Shown: positions 34,739 through 43,711 of the stretch, piece by piece
Layout of the letters: each line of letters opens with the position of its first letter
Numbering within the stretch: the first letter of the stretch is position 1
NCBI GenBank assembly: GCA_017798125.1
Contig: CP059070.1
Location: forward strand, 930,001 to 994,000
Source of the DNA: Cryomorphaceae bacterium
GTDB taxonomy: Bacteria > Bacteroidota > Bacteroidia > Flavobacteriales > ECT2AJA-044
Length of the DNA stretch: 64,000 bases
Direction: 5' to 3'
The notes under the pieces: model-generated
Database searches by the model: none
What the model was told of the DNA's origin: nothing
What the model saw: only the letters and a program-made list of their open reading frames with translations
Program-made: the position numbers and the translations under genes

Positions 34739-34746
34739 CAAATTTA
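34739..34746 (-). promoter_or_regulatory. Candidate -7 element for the TonB-type receptor
   Basis: On the minus strand this reads TAAATTTG, an exact TAnnTTTG match, 55 nt before the receptor ATG. No TTG lies at the ideal distance, so only the -7 half supports it. From 34684 to 34754 I see no other feature. Confidence 0.45.
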
Positions 34747-34754
34747 GTGCTTTT

Positions 34755-36281
34755 TCAAGGTTCTAGCTTGATCAAGGGATAAGCGCCGCTTCCCTTTGCC
34801 GTGGAGACGAGAAGAACGTATCGGCCTGAAGCAAAATTGTCCAGGCGAAGATCGAGTGGGCCTTGGCCGTTTCCGGAAACCAGGGTTTGACCTGCTAAAT
34901 TCAAGATGCGGTAGGTATAAGCACCCTCCATCCCCTCGACGTGAACGCGATCTGATGTTGGATTGGGCCAGACCTCAAGCTCCAGGGATTCGCGTTCGGG
35001 CATTCCAATTCCCGAGGTGCGATCCCAGTGAATCCAATAGCGTCGCGACGGAAAGGGGCCTCCGGGGTAGTTGGGGTTGAGAATGATGGTGTCGTTGTTG
35101 ACGTAGAGGTATTGCATGTGCACGCTTCCCGCGATCCACAGGTCTTCAGGGCCGTCCGGAAGGAGGAATAAGGGCAGGAAGAAGGACCCCTGAAAGAAGC
35201 CTTCGTAGTCCCAATCCTGACCATTGAAGTGATGGACTTCTACCGTAGCGTAGGGATCGTACACGAAGGTGTAGTAGTCGTTGCCGCGCACCAGAACGTG
35301 GTTGGCGTTGAACAGGAAGGAGGCCGAAGAATAGGGGAGACTATCGGTCCGAAGAAGGGCACCGGCCCAGGTGTATTTCTGGAGGTACATAACCTCTGAA
35401 GCGGTCGGGTTGAAGGTAAATTCAAGAAACTGATGGACCAAGTGATCGCCGCTGCGATGGAGGCGATCTTCGACGTCCACACTGACATAGGGCGAGAGCT
35501 TTCCCCATAGCCCATTGTACTCGGCGTCGAGCACCACGATGTAGTGGTAGAAATTCGCCGTGGACGGCAGGGTCAAGCTCAGTCCAGGGAAGACTCCATT
35601 GACGGTGTTTCCCGTAATGGCCATATGGCCTTGGTCGTTGACTTCGATGTCCGCGCAGGTCCGCGCCGGTAAAACAATTTGTGACCAGACCGCTCCGGTA
35701 TTGGGGTCGCGTTTGAGTACGTAGCTGTAGAGCGAGTTGAAAACGCCTACTTCATAGAGGGTGTCGTTCACAAAGGTTCCCGAAACGGCGCCAGTGCGAA
35801 AGTCGAATAAGGTGTCTCCGTAGGTTTGGGTCCAAAGTACCTGTCCGGAGGAGTCCAGTCTTAACGTGAAACTACGTTCTTGAGATTGACCGAGCTCCAA
35901 GGCCTCACCGCTGGGAGCGAAGTGTCCTTGGAAACTCCCAAAGACGAAAAGCCCTCGATTGGGGGCTTCGACCAGGTCGTGAATGGTGGCGATGCTTTGA
36001 TCCCATTCCGTTCGTTGAACTTCCCCGACTCCGGGCCGATAGTGCACAATACTGGGGTCACCAGTCTCGGCATTCGCGATGGAAACGGGAACTCCTGCCG
36101 GCAATCTTCGAATTTGAATGCCCGCTTGAAGAATGTCGCCATTGGAAAGCTGCAGGACGGCGGTGATTTGGTTGGAATCTTCAGGAGCAATGAGTTCGGT
36201 TTGGGTGTGCACGGATTGCCCTTCGGCCCGTAGGGCCAAAGCCATTAAAAAGAGAAGCCCGATATAGATGTGCCTTTTCAC
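34755..36281 (-). CDS. Secreted protein with T9SS type A sorting domain
   Basis: A 508-residue secreted protein with a Sec signal peptide (MKRHIYIGLLFLMALALRAEG-like, starting at GTG 36281), a large central region without a recognised enzyme motif, and a C-terminal T9SS sorting domain (about the last 75 residues: VWPNPTSDRV, SGRYVLLVST). The central region has propeller-like repeats such as SNGDILQAGIQ and HMAITGNTVNG, common in Bacteroidota cell-surface proteins. The GTG start at 36281 was chosen over ATG 36557 because the longer frame runs back across the divergent promoter and the 36345 gene. A repeat copy is embedded in the signal peptide. Confidence 0.75.
   Translation of the reverse strand: MKRHIYIGLLFLMALALRAEGQSVHTQTELIAPEDSNQITAVLQLSNGDILQAGIQIRRLPAGVPVSIANAETGDPSIVHYRPGVGEVQRTEWDQSIATIHDLVEAPNRGLFVFGSFQGHFAPSGEALELGQSQERSFTLRLDSSGQVLWTQTYGDTLFDFRTGAVSGTFVNDTLYEVGVFNSLYSYVLKRDPNTGAVWSQIVLPARTCADIEVNDQGHMAITGNTVNGVFPGLSLTLPSTANFYHYIVVLDAEYNGLWGKLSPYVSVDVEDRLHRSGDHLVHQFLEFTFNPTASEVMYLQKYTWAGALLRTDSLPYSSASFLFNANHVLVRGNDYYTFVYDPYATVEVHHFNGQDWDYEGFFQGSFFLPLFLLPDGPEDLWIAGSVHMQYLYVNNDTIILNPNYPGGPFPSRRYWIHWDRTSGIGMPERESLELEVWPNPTSDRVHVEGMEGAYTYRILNLAGQTLVSGNGQGPLDLRLDNFASGRYVLLVSTAKGSGAYPLIKLEP
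36222..36240 (+). repeat. REP-like palindrome copy 8
   Basis: TTCGGCCCGTAGGGCCAAA: a perfect GGCCC/GGGCC stem around GTA. On the coding strand it encodes LALRAEG at the end of the signal peptide of the T9SS cargo protein. Confidence 0.72.
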
Positions 36282-36344
36282 GTCTTGAATGTACGTAAGC
36301 TGTAGGGAATGACGTTGGTATAACGAATTCTGAAAACCGAGCGT

Positions 36345-36707
36345 ATGAAAACGATGTGGATCGTTGGGGGCTTGGCCCTCGGAGCTATTGGAATGGCTGT
36401 AGGAGGACTTCGGCCCGTTCCTCAGCCAACCGAAGACAACACGATTACCGTGACGGCGGAAGTACGGGGTATCCGAGCAACGGAGAGCTTTGATATTTTC
36501 TTTCTCCTGAAGGACATGGATGGGGTCAATTACTACATTAACCGCGGCGTGGAGCAAGGTTTAGACCCTGAGGCGTTGCGCGCTTATTTGGTCGGGAAAG
36601 AGGTCCGTCTCACCTATGTGGATCACAAATCACTCTTAGATCCCGGAGGGCGAGCACGTCATTTGGTTGCCGTGAGCTGCGGTGATTCCCTTATTTTTGC
36701 CCAGTAA
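36345..36707 (+). CDS. Small exported or membrane-anchored protein of unknown function
   Basis: A 120-residue protein with an N-terminal hydrophobic segment (about 4-22, IVGGLALGAIGMAVGG) and a small globular domain of mixed strands (TVTAEVRGIRATESFDIFFL, VGKEVRLTYVDHK). It is not a recognised family. Divergent from the T9SS cargo gene at 36281 and 9 nt upstream of the hemolysin III gene on the same strand, so they may share a transcript, although a TATTTTTG element at its 3' end (36692-36699) could serve the next gene alone. Confidence 0.6.
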   Translation: MKTMWIVGGLALGAIGMAVGGLRPVPQPTEDNTITVTAEVRGIRATESFDIFFLLKDMDGVNYYINRGVEQGLDPEALRAYLVGKEVRLTYVDHKSLLDPGGRARHLVAVSCGDSLIFAQ

Positions 36708-36716
36708 ACGAAGGGC

Positions 36717-37349
36717 ATGAGCCAAGAATATACCGGAGCGCATGAACGCGCCAACACCTTAACGCATTTGGCAGGCTTTATTTTTGGCCTGGTTGCTTTT
36801 CCCTTATTAGTACAGCACATTTTGAGCGGCGATGCTCGGCCTTTGGACCCCGTTGGAGCGGTGGTTTACGGGATCGGCTTTTTGATGGTCTTTGGTTTTT
36901 CTTCGCTCTATCACTATCACCACGAGCCGGCGCGCAAACGCCTGATGAAGATCTGGGATCACATCAGTATTTACTTCCTGATCGCCGGGACCTATACGCC
37001 TCTACTCATTCACTACGCCAAACCGGAAGTCCAGACCTGGATGCTCGGAGTATTGTGGGGATTGACCGCTTTCGGAACGGTATTTAAGATCTTTTTTACC
37101 GGTCGCTTTCGCCTGATTTCAACGGCGGTGTACGTGGCCATGGGCTGGTTGATCGTCTTAGCTCCAGCCTCTTTTCGACAGGCCATTCCCGATGAACAAG
37201 TCCTGTGGATCATTATAGGAGGAGCCTGCTACACCATAGGAGTGGTGTTCTACTTAGTAGAGAAAATACCCTTCAATCACGCCATCTGGCATGTCTTTGT
37301 CTTGGGGGGTGCCATTTCCCATTTTATTGGGGTGTGGCTGATGTTTTAG
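36717..37349 (+). CDS. Hemolysin III/PAQR family membrane protein
   Basis: A 210-residue integral membrane protein with seven hydrophobic segments and the family's conserved metal-binding histidines: HLAGFIFGL near the start (residue about 19), SSLYHYHH (about 62-68) and the C-terminal HAIWHVFVLGG. The family (YqfA, progestin and adipoQ receptors) is thought to be a metal-dependent hydrolase-like fold, and the hemolysin name is historical. An exact TAnnTTTG sequence lies 17 nt before its ATG. Confidence 0.92.
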   Translation: MSQEYTGAHERANTLTHLAGFIFGLVAFPLLVQHILSGDARPLDPVGAVVYGIGFLMVFGFSSLYHYHHEPARKRLMKIWDHISIYFLIAGTYTPLLIHYAKPEVQTWMLGVLWGLTAFGTVFKIFFTGRFRLISTAVYVAMGWLIVLAPASFRQAIPDEQVLWIIIGGACYTIGVVFYLVEKIPFNHAIWHVFVLGGAISHFIGVWLMF

Positions 37350-37813
37350 GGAGCGTCGACAAAGGTGACCGGTCCGCATTGCGAGAAGGGCAGCATGGCG
37401 GGTTCGGCTAGAGGAATGCTGTTTTCCTTCAAGAAGCCTTCGAGCAACTCCGGGAATCGATAGTAGTTGCTTTCTTCCATAGAACCAGCGAAAAACTTGT
37501 ATAGGATGAATTGAACTTCTCCCTCTGGGTTGCTGTACAAACGGACAAAGGCGCGCGTCGGTTTCCCCCAGCGATAGTCGCGATCATTTAAGTACGTGCT
37601 GAAATCCGTTAGAAAGTCAATCCACTCTCCTTGGAACTCTTCAAGGCGATCGCCCATAACGGGTGAAATCGAATCCGGACCTAAAGCTGGCGGAAAAGCA
37701 GCGTCCAACGAGTCGATCAGTTCGGCGTTGGGATGATCTTGCAGGTTAATGATCGTCTGAGCATTCACAAATAGCCCGCCCAAGAGGGCAAGCAGAAGTA
37801 ATCCTTTTTTCAT
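37346..37813 (-). CDS. Secreted protein of unknown function
   Basis: A 155-residue protein with a clear signal peptide (about 1-18, ends VNAQ), then a compact domain with Asp/Glu-rich surface and one cysteine near the C-terminus (FSQCGPVTF). No family recognised. It lies 9 nt downstream of the SPFH-protein gene and converges with the hemolysin III gene with a 4-nt overlap. It may be a partner of the SPFH protein, by position only. Confidence 0.6.
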   Translation of the reverse strand: MKKGLLLLALLGGLFVNAQTIINLQDHPNAELIDSLDAAFPPALGPDSISPVMGDRLEEFQGEWIDFLTDFSTYLNDRDYRWGKPTRAFVRLYSNPEGEVQFILYKFFAGSMEESNYYRFPELLEGFLKENSIPLAEPAMLPFSQCGPVTFVDAP

Positions 37814-37822
37814 TCTAGGTTT

Positions 37823-38728
37823 TTATTTCTTGGTCGGAGGTGTTGGAAAGTCCTTCGTAGCCGCAAGGCTGGCCACCATGCTTTGAAGCATATCGCTGGC
37901 TGCGTTCGGCGAGTTCGGCATCATCACCAGGTTGCTGTTTGCATTTTCACCAACGCTTTGAAGCGTGTCATAGTGTTGGGTGATGACAATTAAGGCGGAT
38001 GCTTCTTGAGAATTGATGCCCGCTTGATTCAGGACCACAACGGAGTCTTCCAGTCCTTTCGCGATTTCTCGTCGCTGATCAGCGATCCCTTGACCCTGAA
38101 GGCGTTTGCTTTCAGCTTCCGCTTTGGCCTTCGCCACAATCTTGATTCGGTCCGCTTCCGCTTCAAATTCCGCTGCTACCTTCTCGCGCTCTGCGGCGTT
38201 GATTCGGTTCATGGCGTTTTTCACCTCTTGATCTGGATCGATATCCGTCACTAGGGCTTTGACGATGCTGAACCCATAGGTTTCCATGGCCTGCTCCAGC
38301 TCTCGTTTGATGGCGATGGCCACGTCATCTTTGCGCTCGAAAACGTCGTCGAGTTTCATCTTTGGCACCTCGGCCCGAACGGTGTCAAAGACGTAGGAGG
38401 TAATCTGATCCACGGGATCACTCAATTGATAGAAGGCATCGTAGACCTGTGTAGGACGTATCTGGTATTGGACGGAAACCTTCATTCGAACAAAGACATC
38501 GTCCTTGGTCTTGGTCTCCACGAGGACGTCGAGCTGCTGAATTTTCAAGCTCAACCTGCCGGAAACGCGATCGACGATGGGAATGCGAAACTGAAGACCG
38601 GCTCTACGAACGCTCTGAAAGCGACCGAAGCGCTCAACGACAGCTGAGGTTTGTTGTTTGACCACAAAGATCGAGCTCACAATGAAGAGCACGCCAAGAA
38701 TGGTAAATATGAGGGAGAAGAGGTCCAT
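37823..38728 (-). CDS. SPFH/band 7 (stomatin-like) membrane protein
   Basis: A 301-residue protein with an N-terminal transmembrane helix (about 5-23), an SPFH/band 7 domain (about 24-180, QQTSAVVERFGRF through IDPDQEVKNAMNRIN), and a long coiled-coil tail (AAEREKVAAEFEAEADRI). These proteins form membrane microdomains or protease-associated scaffolds such as HflK/C and QmcA. The absence of an adjacent NfeD gene makes the partner unclear. Start at 38728 gives the typical MDLFSLIF leader. The GNAT gene ends 2 nt upstream. Confidence 0.93.
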   Translation of the reverse strand: MDLFSLIFTILGVLFIVSSIFVVKQQTSAVVERFGRFQSVRRAGLQFRIPIVDRVSGRLSLKIQQLDVLVETKTKDDVFVRMKVSVQYQIRPTQVYDAFYQLSDPVDQITSYVFDTVRAEVPKMKLDDVFERKDDVAIAIKRELEQAMETYGFSIVKALVTDIDPDQEVKNAMNRINAAEREKVAAEFEAEADRIKIVAKAKAEAESKRLQGQGIADQRREIAKGLEDSVVVLNQAGINSQEASALIVITQHYDTLQSVGENANSNLVMMPNSPNAASDMLQSMVASLAATKDFPTPPTKK

Positions 38729-38730
38729 AA

Positions 38731-39210
38731 TCAGAGGTGTTTTTCCATTCTAAAATTAGTCAATTTCACGCCTTTTCTTTCTACCTCATTTTCAGCAATC
38801 TCCATAAAACCGAAGGCTTCAAAAAAAGGCTTGGCCCAATGGCTGGCATCTGAAAAGATCCGGTCGTAATTCCGCTTCTTCGCTTCTTTTTCCAAGCCTT
38901 TGTACAAGGATTTGGCCACTCGCCGGCGTTGGTATTCAGGGTGTACATACAAAACATCCAAATACCCATCCCAGCACAGAGAACCAAAGCCGATGAGTTT
39001 TCCTGTTTCGTCTTCTGCGACCAAGAAGTAATCATCGCGAATCTTGCGGTGCCAGCGATCTCGGTTGTCCGTGCTTTCCTTCCAGACGGAACGTTGCTCT
39101 TCTGAGTAGTGGTCTTCTCCAGCGTCAATGGACAATTGAAACACCTCGGCTATGGCACGAAAATCGTGCGGTTCCCCGCGGCGCACTGTTGGTTTCCAAT
39201 TGCTTATCAC
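38731..39210 (-). CDS. GNAT-family acetyltransferase
   Basis: A 159-residue N-acetyltransferase. Motif A, with the acetyl-CoA pyrophosphate loop, is seen in DVLYVHPEYQRRRVAKSLYK (about 98-117), and motif B follows in IFSDASHWAKPFFEAFGF. The N-terminal MISNWKPTVRRGEPHDFRAI is typical. It is similar in layout to small-substrate acetyltransferases such as YafP, but the substrate cannot be predicted. It sits between an endonuclease/exonuclease-family gene (2 nt) and the SPFH gene (2 nt), suggesting one transcript. Confidence 0.9.
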   Translation of the reverse strand: MISNWKPTVRRGEPHDFRAIAEVFQLSIDAGEDHYSEEQRSVWKESTDNRDRWHRKIRDDYFLVAEDETGKLIGFGSLCWDGYLDVLYVHPEYQRRRVAKSLYKGLEKEAKKRNYDRIFSDASHWAKPFFEAFGFMEIAENEVERKGVKLTNFRMEKHL

Positions 39211-39212
39211 GA

Positions 39213-40328
39213 CTACAAGTTACTCAAATACCGCTGGCTATTGTTAATTTTTATTCGGGCCCACATCAAGTGATGATCGCTCATTTGATAGGTCCTCCAG
39301 GTCTTGTAATAGTCGAGTAGGTCGGTTTGGGTTTCGCACTTCTTTCCATTCGAACTGGCCTTCATTTCGGAGAGGTAGCGCGGACCGTCCTCAGACCGAA
39401 AAACCGATCCGAAAATATCGAAGAGCCCTGCGTTGTTGTTCTTCGGGTTTGCCTCATCGATTTGATCGATGTACTCCAGCGTACTAGGATCTGTGATGAA
39501 GGCGATTTGATCGTAGAAATGATCCTGACCAATATTGCTGGGGCGCTGTAGCTGAGCTGGAATCTCAAATCCGTGATCCAATAGGGAATGCATGGTCTGA
39601 TGTTCCGGACTCACGATGTTGAAGTCCCCGAGTAGAATCAAGGACCGGTTGTCGCGCTTGAGGTCCTTCGAGGCCTTCTCTTTCAAATACTGCGCGATCC
39701 CCGAGATCTCTTGTACGCGCTCTTGAAGCTTGGCCCCGCTGCTGCTGCCGTAGTAGATGTGCACCGTGCAGATGTCAAATTTGAACCAGCCGCTCTGGAA
39801 GCTCACAATGAAGGGCGTCCGCCGGAACTGTTTTCCGCCCACCACTTTCTTTCCATCGACTTTAAACTCCGTCTTGGAAATCAACTTGGACGGAGGGAGT
39901 ACAATCTCCCCGGCAATATTCTTGAATCGGACTTTGCGCTTGTCAAAGACAAAGGTCATTCGCTCTCCATTACCTCCGGCGCGTATGTCCGATACGTCCG
40001 TGGCAATATAGTCCCACTCGGGTCCGAGGATACGCATGACCTTTTTGAGCTCGTCGAGCTGATTGACTTCTTGCACCGCCACGAGATCGAAATGGGCAAT
40101 GATCTCCGCGATGTAGTAGAGCGAATCTTTGGTGCGTTTTCCGAAGCCCTTCCGGCTCTTTTTGTTGAAGTCTCGGATGTTCCAGGTGGCAAGGAGCAAG
40201 TGCTGTTCCAGATCCTTGTCTGGAATCTCCGACTCCAATTGCGTTTTCAGGCGCAGCAGATTTTGCGCCACTTCGGTCCGATCTACGGCGTTCCGGAAAT
40301 CGCGCCGCAGGTCAAAATAATAGGGCAT
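39213..40328 (-). CDS. Endonuclease/exonuclease/phosphatase family protein
   Basis: A 371-residue member of the EEP superfamily (DNase I, Exo III, sphingomyelinase fold). Catalytic elements are visible as LATWNIRDFN near residue 47, IHYGSSSG-type central segment with LLGDFNIVSPEHQ (GDFN) near 230, and SDHHLMWARI (SDHH) at the end. No signal peptide, so cytoplasmic. Whether the substrate is a nucleic acid or a phosphoester is not resolved. The thioesterase gene ends 12 nt upstream. Confidence 0.88.
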   Translation of the reverse strand: MPYYFDLRRDFRNAVDRTEVAQNLLRLKTQLESEIPDKDLEQHLLLATWNIRDFNKKSRKGFGKRTKDSLYYIAEIIAHFDLVAVQEVNQLDELKKVMRILGPEWDYIATDVSDIRAGGNGERMTFVFDKRKVRFKNIAGEIVLPPSKLISKTEFKVDGKKVVGGKQFRRTPFIVSFQSGWFKFDICTVHIYYGSSSGAKLQERVQEISGIAQYLKEKASKDLKRDNRSLILLGDFNIVSPEHQTMHSLLDHGFEIPAQLQRPSNIGQDHFYDQIAFITDPSTLEYIDQIDEANPKNNNAGLFDIFGSVFRSEDGPRYLSEMKASSNGKKCETQTDLLDYYKTWRTYQMSDHHLMWARIKINNSQRYLSNL

Positions 40329-40340
40329 GTCGAGTTGTTT

Positions 40341-40772
40341 TTAGGTCCACTCGAAACCTTCCGCCTTAGGAATGCGATCCATCATCGGAAGCGCATGTTC
40401 AGGAGGTGTCGTCAATTTTCGCTTTTCGGTGTCGATGAAGGCTCCGTCGACCACCAGAGTAGCGACTAAGTCTTCACCGCGCTTGAAATGATGCACAAAA
40501 CTGAAGCGCCCGCCATTTTTGGCGAGCTTCAGTGCCTGAAGATCCACGGTGATGGTATCTCCAAAGCGGATTTCGCGCCGGAAGGTGCACTCTTCTCGGA
40601 AGAGCACCGGCCCGATTTTGTTCTGGGCAAAGAATTCCAAGGTAAAACCGGCAGCGCCCAAGCCCACTGTGCGCAATTGAGCGCAGATATCGTAGTACAC
40701 ACTGTGGCGTACGTGAAAGTTGGGGTCTAGGTCACTCCAGCGAAATTGTACCGTTGTTTCAAATGGGTTCAT
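40341..40772 (-). CDS. Acyl-CoA thioesterase, 4HBT hot-dog fold
   Basis: A 143-residue hot-dog thioesterase of the YbgC/4-hydroxybenzoyl-CoA type: VQFRWSDLDPNFHVRHSVYYD (about 8-28) contains the conserved Asp of the active site, and the FTLEFFAQNKIGPVL region forms the hot-dog helix. It hydrolyses acyl-CoA, substrate unknown; a role in fatty or aromatic CoA rescue is possible in a Paa-rich region. It is 9 nt downstream of the DUF4199 gene. Confidence 0.88.
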   Translation of the reverse strand: MNPFETTVQFRWSDLDPNFHVRHSVYYDICAQLRTVGLGAAGFTLEFFAQNKIGPVLFREECTFRREIRFGDTITVDLQALKLAKNGGRFSFVHHFKRGEDLVATLVVDGAFIDTEKRKLTTPPEHALPMMDRIPKAEGFEWT

Positions 40773-40781
40773 GAAAGGGTT

Positions 40782-41300
40782 TTATACAGTTGCAGAACGT
40801 CTTAACGTGATTCCAGAAATGAGGGAGATGACGAGTCCCATCAGGAAGGTGGTGGAGGCCATAACGACGGCGTAGATCCATCCATTGGTCATCATAACGG
40901 CACTGCTGTCCATTTGTGCAATTTCCGCTTCAGAAGATCCATTTTCAACCATGTACTCTCGGTAGAACACAAAGAATTCTTCCAAAAAGCCTGGCTTGAT
41001 TACTTCATATACGAGTACATTTCCGAGGTAGAAGACCACGGTCGAAACGACGGTAATCAAAAGGCCTGCTTTAAATCCATCTCCGAAGGAATAGCCTCCC
41101 GAAGCTTCTTTACGATGAGCGCGAACGCCAAAGAAAACCAAGGACATACACAAGAACATAGTTGTGTAACCAACAACCTCTCCGGAGGCCATATTCTCAG
41201 GCTGCAAGAAGCTGTCTGGACTCACCACCATGGGTCCGAGGAAGAAGATTGTAGCGGCTAATCCGCTGTACACGCCGAATCGAGTAGTTACTTTTTTCAT
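40782..41300 (-). CDS. DUF4199-family membrane protein
   Basis: A 172-residue protein with four hydrophobic segments (about 9-27, 44-62, 78-99 and 141-163), matching the DUF4199 layout: YSFGDGFKAGL in the third helix region and a soluble loop rich in acidic residues (YREYMVENGSSEAEIAQM). Function unknown. The 102-nt region upstream contains a strong palindrome (41386-41401) that lies between this gene and the membrane LuxR-type regulator, so the regulator may control it. Confidence 0.8.
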   Translation of the reverse strand: MKKVTTRFGVYSGLAATIFFLGPMVVSPDSFLQPENMASGEVVGYTTMFLCMSLVFFGVRAHRKEASGGYSFGDGFKAGLLITVVSTVVFYLGNVLVYEVIKPGFLEEFFVFYREYMVENGSSEAEIAQMDSSAVMMTNGWIYAVVMASTTFLMGLVISLISGITLRRSATV

Positions 41301-41385
41301 AACACAAGTTTTTATGGGTTCAAGGCTTCAAAACTGCGATGCACCCACCAACAACACCTCCTCCGAAAGTTGGATTTCACCGAAG

Positions 41386-41401
41386 TCCTACTAAAGTAGG
41401 A
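41386..41401. promoter_or_regulatory. Perfect palindrome, candidate operator for the LuxR-type regulator
   Basis: TCCTACTAAAGTAGGA is a perfect 6+6 palindrome with a TAAA centre, immediately after the regulator stop codon and 85 nt before the DUF4199 start. Its TACT/AGTA half-sites resemble those of NarL/LuxR-family response regulators. It has no T-run on the minus strand, so it is not a typical terminator. Confidence 0.5.
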
Positions 41402-41402
41402 G

Positions 41403-41840
41403 TTATTTTTTGACCAGCACGGCCCACTCCAGGGCGTTGGCTACGGCCTGAGTGCGGCGCTTGGCATCGAGCTTCACCAGCAGATTCGACACGTGCGATT
41501 TCACGGTCGTTTCCGACACAAATAGTCGTTCGGCAATTTCTTTATTCGATAAACCCTCCTGAATAAGTTGAAGCACTTCCAGCTCCCGCGTGGTGATGCC
41601 TAGCTCCTCAATCTTACCTTGATCTACCTTTTCCGACGCTTTGCGCAGCGAATTTTGGCCCTCTCGGGCCGATGCGTTCCTTTGCCCCAGCCACAAGCCA
41701 ACACCACCCGCAGCCAACAATGCGGCCGACAACCACAATTCAAATCCACTGGACACCCGATAATAAGTCAACTCACTCAACTGAATGAGCATCAGAATGG
41801 CCCCGATCATAAGGCCGCTGATCAGCAGAATCTTCTTCAC
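41403..41840 (-). CDS. Membrane-anchored LuxR-family transcriptional regulator
   Basis: A 145-residue protein with two transmembrane helices at the N-terminus (about 3-22 and 33-52) and a LuxR/NarL-type helix-turn-helix at the C-terminus ([20 protein letters not shown], about 80-99, with the recognition helix [18 protein letters not shown]). No receiver domain is present, so activity may depend on membrane state or a partner. The GTG start at 41840 overlaps the upstream amylase stop by one base; the longer frame from 41906 would begin inside the amylase gene. A repeat copy (41654-41675) lies in the linker. Confidence 0.82.
   Translation of the reverse strand: MKKILLISGLMIGAILMLIQLSELTYYRVSSGFELWLSAALLAAGGVGLWLGQRNASAREGQNSLRKASEKVDQGKIEELGITTRELEVLQLIQEGLSNKEIAERLFVSETTVKSHVSNLLVKLDAKRRTQAVANALEWAVLVKK
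41654..41675 (-). repeat. REP-like palindrome copy 9
   Basis: TTTGGCCC-TCTC-GGGCCGATGC: a GGCCC/GGGCC stem with a four-base loop and both flanks. It sits in the linker between the membrane and DNA-binding parts of the LuxR-type regulator, encoding ASAREGQ. Confidence 0.65.
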
Positions 41841-43693
41841 TAGTGTTGAATCAAGATTTTGTGCACCTCGCTGTGTCCTTCGTTGGACAAGTGTAAAGTG
41901 TACCACCCGGCGGGCAGCTCATGAGTCTCCAACGCGCCCATGGAAAGCTCCCCTTCCAGGGCCGTTCGGCCCAAAGCATCATAGACCGCATACTCTTCGG
42001 CTTCTCCTCCCTGAACTTGAATCTGATGATCGGCCGGATTGGGATAAGGCGTCCAGCGCTTGAGGTCTTCCTCTTCCAAACTGGAAGGATAGGAAACCCG
42101 ATAGACCCGAGTGATCTTGGCCGGAAGATTCGTCACTTCAAGCACGTTTCCTCCTGCAAAACTCCAGACGAAGCTGTTCGCTGGTTCCACGACGTCATAA
42201 AGCAGAACGGTTCCCGCATCAGCTATCATGGATTGGACCGCAATATTCACCGAGGAGATCGTCGTATCGCCCAAGTTGGAAACCACGATGAAGGGGTTGT
42301 CCATAATGGGATTCAAGGTCAGTCCTGATCGTTCGTAGGCCAATATGGAGCCGGGAATGCTTGTGAAGAGCGGCTTAAACTCACCGTATTGCAGGGCGTG
42401 TTCTCGACTGCGAATGTTGATGAGTTTGCGGTAAAGATTCAAAAGGGACTGAGGGTCTGCGCCCAAAGTTTCCACATTATAGTTCACGTAGCTGAGCGGC
42501 ACACCTTGCCAGGCCGTCCCGGTCGTAAAGCCCGCATATGGTGGAGTGGGATTCCACTGCATGGGCCGGCGAATGTTGAGGTGATCGCCTTGACCCACCA
42601 TACCGACTTCTTCACCATAATAGACATAGGGGATGCCGGGAAGAGTCAAGTATATTCCTGCGGCGGCCTTCATTTTGGCCACATCGCTTTGGAAATTGGT
42701 GAAAACGCGATTCTGATCGTGGTTGCTCAAGAACACCCCATACTGCAGCGAATCGTAACTGCCTTGAACGGTATTCATCTGACCGCTTATGGCCAGCGGA
42801 TCGCCGACGTTGGCACCAAACTGTAGCGCATTGGCCAAGTCAAATTCAAAGCAATAGTTGAAGCGATCATTGGTCGCATAAGGCACCACATTGGCGGTAT
42901 TGGTCCAAGCCTCACCAACGGCCATGGAACCGGGCTTCAGACTGTCCATGATCGCCCTAAATTCTTGCCAGTAGGCAAAAGTCTGAGGCTGATCTTCTAG
43001 CTGATTCCCATTTTCATAGAGGTACTTGACCGCATCGCAGCGGAATCCATCTACACCCACGGTATTGAGCCAAAAGTCCATAATGTCTACGATGGAGTCT
43101 TTGACCGCAGTATTGGTAAAGTTCAGATCCGGCATTTGGTCCCAAAAGATGCCGTAGTAATGCGTTCCATCGTTTGAGTTTTGATGCCACACGTTTTGGC
43201 CCCAAGGGCCAGAGTAGCCCGGATTCGTGGCACTCCACCGGTAGAAGTCCCGGTAAAAAGGATCACCGTTGCGCGCTGCCTGAAACCAGGGGTGTTGGGC
43301 CGATGAGTGGTTCAGGACCAGGTCAATAATAACCTTAATGCCTCGGTTGTGCGCTTCGGTCAAAAAGTTCTGGAAATCCGCCATGGTTCCATAGTCCGGA
43401 TTGATGCCATAATAGTCCGTTACGTCGTACCCGTGGTAGCTTGGTGAAGGGTGAATGGGCATCAGCCAAATGGCGTTGATCCCGAGGTCAGATGTGGTGG
43501 CTGGATTGTTGTCGTTCAGGTAGTCTAGTTTGGCCGTGATTCCGTTGAAATCGCCAACGCCATCTCCATCGCTGTCGTAGAAACTGCGGACAAAGATTTC
43601 GTAAAAAACGGATTCATTCCACCATCCGGTGGGGTCTTGAGTGAAGCCCAAAAACGGGGCGGAAAGACAAAGGAAGAGTAGGAGTTTTCGCAT
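41840..43693 (-). CDS. Secreted alpha-amylase (GH13) with T9SS sorting domain
   Basis: A 617-residue extracellular glycoside hydrolase. The signal peptide (about 1-18, ending LGFTQ) is followed by a GH13 (beta/alpha)8 barrel with the four conserved regions: DLVLNHSS (region I), [10 protein letters not shown] with the nucleophile Asp (II), GEAW with the acid/base Glu (III) and LSNHDQNR (IV). A C-terminal beta-domain and a T9SS type A sorting domain follow ([17 protein letters not shown]). It should cleave alpha-1,4-glucans outside the cell. Not clustered with other PUL genes. TATCTTCG lies 4 nt before the ATG. Confidence 0.94.
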   Translation of the reverse strand: MRKLLLFLCLSAPFLGFTQDPTGWWNESVFYEIFVRSFYDSDGDGVGDFNGITAKLDYLNDNNPATTSDLGINAIWLMPIHPSPSYHGYDVTDYYGINPDYGTMADFQNFLTEAHNRGIKVIIDLVLNHSSAQHPWFQAARNGDPFYRDFYRWSATNPGYSGPWGQNVWHQNSNDGTHYYGIFWDQMPDLNFTNTAVKDSIVDIMDFWLNTVGVDGFRCDAVKYLYENGNQLEDQPQTFAYWQEFRAIMDSLKPGSMAVGEAWTNTANVVPYATNDRFNYCFEFDLANALQFGANVGDPLAISGQMNTVQGSYDSLQYGVFLSNHDQNRVFTNFQSDVAKMKAAAGIYLTLPGIPYVYYGEEVGMVGQGDHLNIRRPMQWNPTPPYAGFTTGTAWQGVPLSYVNYNVETLGADPQSLLNLYRKLINIRSREHALQYGEFKPLFTSIPGSILAYERSGLTLNPIMDNPFIVVSNLGDTTISSVNIAVQSMIADAGTVLLYDVVEPANSFVWSFAGGNVLEVTNLPAKITRVYRVSYPSSLEEEDLKRWTPYPNPADHQIQVQGGEAEEYAVYDALGRTALEGELSMGALETHELPAGWYTLHLSNEGHSEVHKILIQH

Positions 43694-43711
43694 ACCCCGA
43701 AGATAGGGAAA

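Noticed and set aside
36281-36557. N-terminal extension of the T9SS cargo protein from ATG 36557
   Set aside because: It would overlap the divergent 36345 gene and lacks a signal peptide, whereas GTG 36281 starts a proper one.
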